From CAYMRB01 sp964392615 (lineage in GTDB: Bacteria; Planctomycetota; UBA8108), in assembly GCA_964392615.1 (NCBI GenBank), contig CAYMRB010000127.1, positions 1 to 21,863 of the forward strand: a DNA stretch of 21,863 nt, read 5' to 3'. Under the pieces are notes generated by a model. It saw only the letters and a program-made list of their open reading frames with translations, was not told the DNA's origin and searched no databases. Below, piece by piece: positions 17,687 to 21,863 of this stretch. Position 1 is the first letter of the stretch. Every line of letters starts with the position of its first letter. Position numbers and translations under genes: made by a program.

Positions 17687-19405
17687 TCAGTCGCGCGGCG
17701 GCCGCACGAAGTGGACGACGACGGCGAGCAGAATGAACGCGGCGACGCCGGCCATGCCGTACCAGTGCACCTTCGACCAGACCGCATACATGCTGCCGAA
17801 TCCGGTCCACGCGATCGCCGCGATGATCAGCACGTTCCACACGACGCGCTTGCCGCCGCGCGGCAAGGCGGCTCCGAGCAGCTTGCGTTGGTTCATCACG
17901 AGCAGGAACGTGCAGTAGGCGATCGGGATCAGCGTCATCCCGAAGACCGACGTCGGGACGGCGAGCCAGAACTGCGCCTTGCCACCCGTCCAGATGAACG
18001 GTGCGAGCGCGCCGATCGCCGGCATCATCGCGCCGATTCGATGCGGCCAGCCGCCGGACTCGTAGCCGAGCATCTCGCAAACCACGAAGCCGTTGATCAG
18101 CATCAGGATGATGATGCTCGAAATCGCCATGCCGACGACGCCGAAGCCGAACACGTAGTGCGCGAACAGATCACCGGTCAGGGGCGACAGCGATTGTGCC
18201 AGGTCGAACGCGTCGCGCTTGACGAGCATCGCCGCCATTCGCTTGTCCGCCTCCGGCAGAGCCGCAACGCGCGCGTCCAGATCCGCCTCTCCGAGGGCGT
18301 CGAAGGCCTCCGCGCCGATCTCTTCCTTGACCCGCAGCTCGGCGATCCCGGCGAACTTCTTCGCCAGCGCGGGGGATGGCTCGATCACGACGCCGTTCGC
18401 GTCCTTCTCGCCGAGGAAGCCCGCGGACGGCTCGGCGTGGAACTGCGTCGACGACGCGATGACGACGCAGCTGGTCGCGAGGATGAACGGCACGAACAAG
18501 CCGGTCGACAGGTCGAACACCGCGAGTCCGCGGAAGTCTTTGCCCCATCCGCGCTTCAACATCGAGTACGGCAGCAGGAACGTCATGTTGATGCCGACCG
18601 CCGTCGCCGTGACGGTGATCATCACGTCGCGCTGCTGCGAGACGATCATCGAATGCCAGAAGTCCTGGAACTCCGCGCCGACGGCCGCGATGAACGGATC
18701 GAACGAGTCTGCCGGCTCGGAGAGCATGCTGAAGTCGGGGATGAACCCGCTGAGGATGCGCGACCATTCCAGGCCGTCACCCGTCACGCTCATCTTGACG
18801 ACCACGCCGAAGAAGCAGAGCACGATCACGCCGACCATCGCCTTCAGCAGGTACTCGAAGAGCCGGATGCCCTTGTGCCCGCTCTCGTAAAACCAGACGA
18901 CCGCGACGCAGATCGCCAGGATGCCGCCGCACGCGATCAACTTGCCCGTCGTCGCCGACAGGACCTCCTCGCCGAGGAGTCCCGGCAGCAGGTTCTGGCG
19001 CAACGCGGCCGCGCCGAGGCTGAACTGCGGAAGCGCCCAGACGAGGTTCGCCATCAGCGTCGCGATCAGCCAGCCCCAGCCGAGGACCGGGTTGACGTGG
19101 CGGTTGATCGCTCGAAACGGTCGCTCGCCGGTCGACAGGGTCACGTAGCTGATCGCGCTCAGCATGATGATGCCGAGGATCATCGCGACGGGCTGCGCCC
19201 ACAGGAGAGCCGTGCCACCGAGCACGCCGAGATACAGACTGCCGGCCAGCGAACCGCCGCCGAGCGTGATCGCGCTCTGCAGCCAGCCCGGGCCGGACAA
19301 TCGAGTGTATGCGCCGAGCGTCGCGAGCTTGCCCTTCTCGCGCGCGGTGACGATCAGCTGACGGTCTCTCTCGGCCCCTGTGCTCTTGGTCGGCTCACTC
19401 GCCAT
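17687..19405 (-). CDS. Divergent Nramp-fold membrane transporter
   Basis: A 572-residue polytopic membrane protein (about 11-12 hydrophobic segments) with the Nramp fold. The family start GPGWLQSAITLGGGSLAGS aligns with Nramp TM1. The metal-binding motif DPGN reads GGGS here (residues 49-52), and the TM6 motif MPH aligns with GIN (271-273). The residues that bind Mn or Fe in true Nramp proteins are therefore missing, and a divalent-metal substrate is doubtful. A hydrophilic insert of about 90 residues (about 320-410) lies between two late helices. Start choice: a GTG at 19411 overlaps the upstream stop codon by GTGA, but the ATG at 19405 has GGAG seven bases upstream and is preferred. It is the third gene of an operon with a UroD-family protein and a Gfo/Idh oxidoreductase, so it may carry their organic substrate (inference). 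It ends convergent with the kinase gene. Confidence 0.85.
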   Translation of the reverse strand: MASEPTKSTGAERDRQLIVTAREKGKLATLGAYTRLSGPGWLQSAITLGGGSLAGSLYLGVLGGTALLWAQPVAMILGIIMLSAISYVTLSTGERPFRAINRHVNPVLGWGWLIATLMANLVWALPQFSLGAAALRQNLLPGLLGEEVLSATTGKLIACGGILAICVAVVWFYESGHKGIRLFEYLLKAMVGVIVLCFFGVVVKMSVTGDGLEWSRILSGFIPDFSMLSEPADSFDPFIAAVGAEFQDFWHSMIVSQQRDVMITVTATAVGINMTFLLPYSMLKRGWGKDFRGLAVFDLSTGLFVPFILATSCVVIASSTQFHAEPSAGFLGEKDANGVVIEPSPALAKKFAGIAELRVKEEIGAEAFDALGEADLDARVAALPEADKRMAAMLVKRDAFDLAQSLSPLTGDLFAHYVFGFGVVGMAISSIIILMLINGFVVCEMLGYESGGWPHRIGAMMPAIGALAPFIWTGGKAQFWLAVPTSVFGMTLIPIAYCTFLLVMNQRKLLGAALPRGGKRVVWNVLIIAAIAWTGFGSMYAVWSKVHWYGMAGVAAFILLAVVVHFVRPPRD

Positions 19406-19407
19406 GC

Positions 19408-20448
19408 TCACGCTCCCGTGTCGTGTCCCGCTGCTTCGAGGAACGCCTGGATGTTCTCCGTGGGCACATCCGGCGGCACGCCGCCGCCGCAGGAGAGAAT
19501 CACCCGACGGCGATCATCGAGCCCGTCGAGAAGCTCTCGAACCGAGCGGCGCACGTCGTCAGGCGAGCCCTGGGCAAGAACGTCCCGTGGCGGGATATTG
19601 CCGAGCAGCGTCACCTCGCTGCCGCACCACTCCCGCATCTCGTTCATCGAGTGGTCGAATGCGAAATTGAACAGATTGATCCCGAGCCCCGCGAGATACG
19701 GCGCGCAGACCTTGCCGGCCGCGTCGTTGTGGAAGAACCGGACGCGCGCGTCGATCGCCTCGAAGACCCTCTTCAGGTAAGGCTGCGCGAACGTCTCGAA
19801 GTCTTGCGGACCGAGGAAGCCGACCAGGTCGTCGAGGATGAAGATGCCGTCGATCTCGGGGACCTCCTCTGCCTGGATCTGAATCCAGTCGACGAGGAAT
19901 TGTGTGATCTTCTCGAGAAGCGCGTGGGTTTCGTCGGGCTGCAAGTTGACGCCGAGCATGAACTCGGTATTGCCCGCGAGGAACGCCGCGATGTTCAGCG
20001 GGCCGCGTGCGACGGCGAACTTGATCGCGTGACCTTCGGCCGCGACCTTCTCGCGCGCGTGGACCAAGCGTCGCAGCATGAACGGGGCCAGGCCGTCCGT
20101 GCGCGGATTCGGCACGCCGATCTTCGCGAGCTCCGCCAGATCGCCCGAGATGGCCTCCGCGAACGGCAGCTCGGTTTCGTTCCACACGCACTTCGTGCCG
20201 AACGCGGACGGCTCGGTGCACATGCCCCATTCCGACCAGAATCCCGGCAGGAACGTGATCGCGGGGAATTGGCGGATGGCCTGCATGTTCGCATCGAACC
20301 AGCGCGTCTCGCTCGCGTAGTAGTCGAGGACGCTCATCCCGGCCCAACCGGGAAGCCACGGGCTGTCGATAATGAAGCCGACGGGGAGCGGATCGAGCTC
20401 CGCGCCCTCGATGACGCTCACGAGGAGCTTCCACTGTTCGTTCGTCAT
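19408..20448 (-). CDS. Uroporphyrinogen decarboxylase-superfamily protein (not HemE)
   Basis: A 346-residue TIM-barrel protein of the UroD/MtaA/CmuA superfamily (PF01208-type). The RQAGR motif that binds porphyrin in HemE is absent. The region FFHNDAAGKVCAPYL has H240 and D242 where corrinoid methyltransferases of the MtaA type carry a His-x-Cys zinc pair, and a late cysteine C320 (ILSCGGGVPPDVPTENI) matches their final ligand. The protein thus resembles the methyltransferase branch but with HxD in place of HxC. Methyl transfer or demethylation of a small molecule is possible; no corrinoid protein gene is seen in the window, so function stays open. AGAGG lies nine bases before the ATG. The stop is two bases before the transporter ATG, so the two are likely coupled; the oxidoreductase gene is 65 bases upstream. 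Confidence 0.82.
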   Translation of the reverse strand: MTNEQWKLLVSVIEGAELDPLPVGFIIDSPWLPGWAGMSVLDYYASETRWFDANMQAIRQFPAITFLPGFWSEWGMCTEPSAFGTKCVWNETELPFAEAISGDLAELAKIGVPNPRTDGLAPFMLRRLVHAREKVAAEGHAIKFAVARGPLNIAAFLAGNTEFMLGVNLQPDETHALLEKITQFLVDWIQIQAEEVPEIDGIFILDDLVGFLGPQDFETFAQPYLKRVFEAIDARVRFFHNDAAGKVCAPYLAGLGINLFNFAFDHSMNEMREWCGSEVTLLGNIPPRDVLAQGSPDDVRRSVRELLDGLDDRRRVILSCGGGVPPDVPTENIQAFLEAAGHDTGA

Positions 20449-20513
20449 GTTCGGGAGCCTCTCCTCGCGGGACGGATGATGAACGTGCGAGTCGCAGTGC
20501 GATCGGGCGAACG

Positions 20514-21689
20514 TCAGAACGTGCGGACGGGAACCTCGGCACCGCCGCGCTCGGCCGATACGTACGCGCTGTAGATCGTCGAGATCGAATCAGCGGCCAA
20601 ACGGCTGTCGCTTTCGACCGGATCGCCGTACGCGACGGTGCGGTAGAAGGCCTCGATTTCCTGCGGGTAGCCGGTGAACCAATCCTCGTCCGGCGGCACG
20701 TGCGTCCAGCCCTGCTTGGTCTCGATCTTCTCGACCGTGTAGATATCGGCGAAGTTCGACTCGAGCGGATTGTAGACCTCGAGCGCGTTGTTCGGATTGA
20801 TCTTGCAGACCGTGCGGTGGTTGTTGGCCGCGATCTCGAGCCAGTTGTGAATGCCGCCGAGGATGATATCCGACGCGAAGACGGTCGCGATCGTGTTGTC
20901 TTCGAACACGACGTGCTGCATCGAGAAGTCGTCGATGTCGTGGTAGTCGCGGCGGATGTGGCCTTCGTCGCGGAAGTTCGGCAGGCGCGTCAGCGCGTGC
21001 GTGCGAGCCGACACCGCGCGAGGCCGGATCGGGTTGCCGTCGCGCGCGCGACCCTCGACGCGCTTCAGGTACAGCGCGGCGGTCAGCGGGTGACAGCCCT
21101 TGCCGATCAGCACGCCACCGCCGGAGTACTTCCAGTACGCGTAGGTCGGGTTGTGCGATCCGGAGTGCGCCTCCTCGCCGTGGATCCAGAGGATCTGAGC
21201 GCCGGTCTTCTCGAGAACCTCGCGCTCCTTCTGGATCGACGGGGCGTAGACCCAGTTCTCTGCGTAGAGGATGCAGGCCTTGCTCTTCTTCTCGGCCTCG
21301 AGCATGCGCTCGACGCTCGCCAGTCCGTGCTCGAGGGCGTCCTCTTTCGGGAACGTGTCACCGTGGAACGACTCGGAGCCGTCGCCGAGGTAGCCGGTCA
21401 GCGGCTTCTCGACGATGACATACGTGTCGCGCTCAAGAGCGGCGATAGCGACTTCCTCGTGGCCGGCGACGAGGACGCAGCAGTGGACTACGTCGACGTC
21501 ATCGATGAGCGATTCGAGCGAATCGTACGCGCGGAGTTCGCGCTCCGCGGCGAACTCGGCAGCGCCGTCGAGCGAGTAAACGCCGCAGACATCGACGTTG
21601 ACGCCGTACACGCGGCGGATCGCTTCGTGGTGGAACCGAGCCGAGAATCCGGCGCCGACGATGCCGGCGCGAACCGTCTTCTTCTTCAT
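20514..21689 (-). CDS. Gfo/Idh/MocA-family NAD(P)-dependent oxidoreductase
   Basis: A 391-residue dehydrogenase of the glucose-fructose/inositol family. The N-terminal Rossmann motif is GIVGAGFSARFHHEA (9-23); the family EKP motif is at 94-96, with K95 the likely catalytic lysine. The C-terminal domain carries GGGVLIGKGCHPL (190-202), whose H200 fits the family histidine; the Asp usually four residues earlier is Gly here (GKGCH). An insert of about 20 residues (about 100-122, GDGSESFHGDTFPKED) follows EKP, longer than usual. The substrate is probably a polyol, sugar or inositol derivative, unproven. It is the first gene of the operon with the UroD-family and Nramp-like genes. The ATG at 21689 has GAGG five bases upstream and a promoter ending about 34 bases upstream. 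A frame open from the window edge reads into this ATG, but it crosses the promoter and simple repeat and is not believed. Confidence 0.92.
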   Translation of the reverse strand: MKKKTVRAGIVGAGFSARFHHEAIRRVYGVNVDVCGVYSLDGAAEFAAERELRAYDSLESLIDDVDVVHCCVLVAGHEEVAIAALERDTYVIVEKPLTGYLGDGSESFHGDTFPKEDALEHGLASVERMLEAEKKSKACILYAENWVYAPSIQKEREVLEKTGAQILWIHGEEAHSGSHNPTYAYWKYSGGGVLIGKGCHPLTAALYLKRVEGRARDGNPIRPRAVSARTHALTRLPNFRDEGHIRRDYHDIDDFSMQHVVFEDNTIATVFASDIILGGIHNWLEIAANNHRTVCKINPNNALEVYNPLESNFADIYTVEKIETKQGWTHVPPDEDWFTGYPQEIEAFYRTVAYGDPVESDSRLAADSISTIYSAYVSAERGGAEVPVRTF

Positions 21690-21722
21690 GCGAAGCCTCG
21701 TCCGAAAGGGGGAAGAACCCGG

Positions 21723-21751
21723 AGAATAGGAAAGGCGCTGCGGGGAGTCAA
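21723..21751 (-). promoter_or_regulatory. Sigma-70-like promoter of the oxidoreductase operon
   Basis: On the minus strand TTGACT (21751-21746), exactly 17 bases, then TATTCT (21728-21723). The -35 element matches TTGACA at five of six positions and the -10 element matches TATAAT at four of six. Transcription would start near 21716, leaving a leader of about 27 bases before the oxidoreductase ATG. This is the clearest promoter in the window. Confidence 0.6.
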
Positions 21752-21762
21752 TGCGCCTTTCC
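21729..21762. promoter_or_regulatory. 10-bp perfect inverted repeat flanking the -35 element: putative operator
   Basis: GGAAAGGCGC (21729-21738) and GCGCCTTTCC (21753-21762) are exact inverted copies 14 bases apart. One arm fills the spacer up to the -10 element, the other lies just upstream of the -35 element, which sits in the centre. A dimeric regulator bound here would cover the promoter. It could instead be a hairpin terminator of an upstream transcript, but no T-tract follows. Confidence 0.5.
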
Positions 21763-21794
21763 CGCCGGTGAGACCGGAAGGGGCGGTGGCTTTC

Positions 21795-21863
21795 GGAGTC
21801 GGAGTCGGTGTCGGTGTCGGAGTCGGAGTCGGAGTCGGCGTCGGTGTCGGGGTTGGGGTCGGT
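21795..21863 (+). repeat. (GGNGTC)n hexanucleotide repeat running off the window edge
   Basis: Eleven full units and a half unit, GGAGTC, GGTGTC, GGCGTC, GGGGTT and GGGGTC, up to the last base. Variation falls only on the third and sixth bases. On the plus strand this keeps a Gly-Val reading; on the minus strand it keeps a Pro-Thr reading. The Pro-Thr frame stays open from the edge to a TGA at 21686-21688 that overlaps the oxidoreductase ATG, giving 58 codons. Either the tail of a gene with a Pro-Thr linker or a non-coding microsatellite is possible. Confidence 0.85.

Noticed and set aside
17687..19405. Mn/Fe transporter MntH annotation
   Set aside because: The DPGN and MPH ligand motifs are replaced by GGGS and GIN.
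14202..19780. Long frames opposite the kinase (14202-15590, 15636-17003) and the transporter (17162-19780)
   Set aside because: Low-complexity Arg/Ala/His-rich translations without domains; they are antisense shadows in GC-rich DNA.
19408..20448. HemE uroporphyrinogen decarboxylase of haem synthesis
   Set aside because: The RQAGR porphyrin motif is missing and no haem gene is nearby.

Overview
The window is GC-rich (clearly above 60%), densely packed bacterial DNA with ten confident protein-coding genes and no visible RNA genes, CRISPR arrays or insertion sequences. Gene content points to a planctomycete-like bacterium. The pointers are an ECF sigma factor with the TLQPTALVHEAW signature followed directly by a membrane Ser/Thr kinase with a WD40-like sensor, a BlaI/M56 pair whose peptidase ends in a secretin-like domain, a giant HEAT-repeat protein, and Gfo/Idh and UroD-family genes. 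The assignment rests on family knowledge only; there is no marker gene in the window.

Layout, left to right. (1) 50-6468: an arabinose module. A GHMP kinase on the minus strand resembles plant L-arabinokinase more than ordinary galactokinase. It is divergent from a secreted multidomain enzyme that joins a GH51 alpha-L-arabinofuranosidase to a GH127 beta-L-arabinofuranosidase, flanked by carbohydrate-binding-type domains. Together they suggest release of L-arabinose from plant or algal polymers and its phosphorylation at C1. (2) 6481-9157: a BlaI/MecI-type repressor and an M56 (BlaR1-like) membrane metallopeptidase, translationally coupled on the minus strand, with a promoter overlapping an inverted-repeat operator upstream. 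(3) 9271-13308: a membrane-anchored HEAT-repeat protein of about 1345 residues on the same strand, upstream of the repressor gene. (4) 13309-13712: a gene-poor gap holding a hexanucleotide repeat. (5) 13713-17666: an ECF sigma factor and Ser/Thr kinase operon on the plus strand. (6) 17687-21689: a minus-strand operon of a Gfo/Idh/MocA oxidoreductase, a UroD-superfamily protein that is not HemE, and a divergent Nramp-fold transporter. It is driven by a recognisable sigma-70-type promoter wrapped in a perfect 10-bp inverted repeat.

The most interesting points are the plant-like arabinokinase beside the double arabinofuranosidase; the Nramp-like transporter whose metal-binding motifs (DPGN in TM1, MPH in TM6) read GGGS and GIN, in an operon with two small-molecule enzymes; and the peptidase-secretin fusion. 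The window ends inside a (GGNGTC)n repeat that resembles a shorter tract at 13405-13446, so the right edge may be an assembly break. All family calls are from recognition of motifs in the translated sequence; no searches were run.
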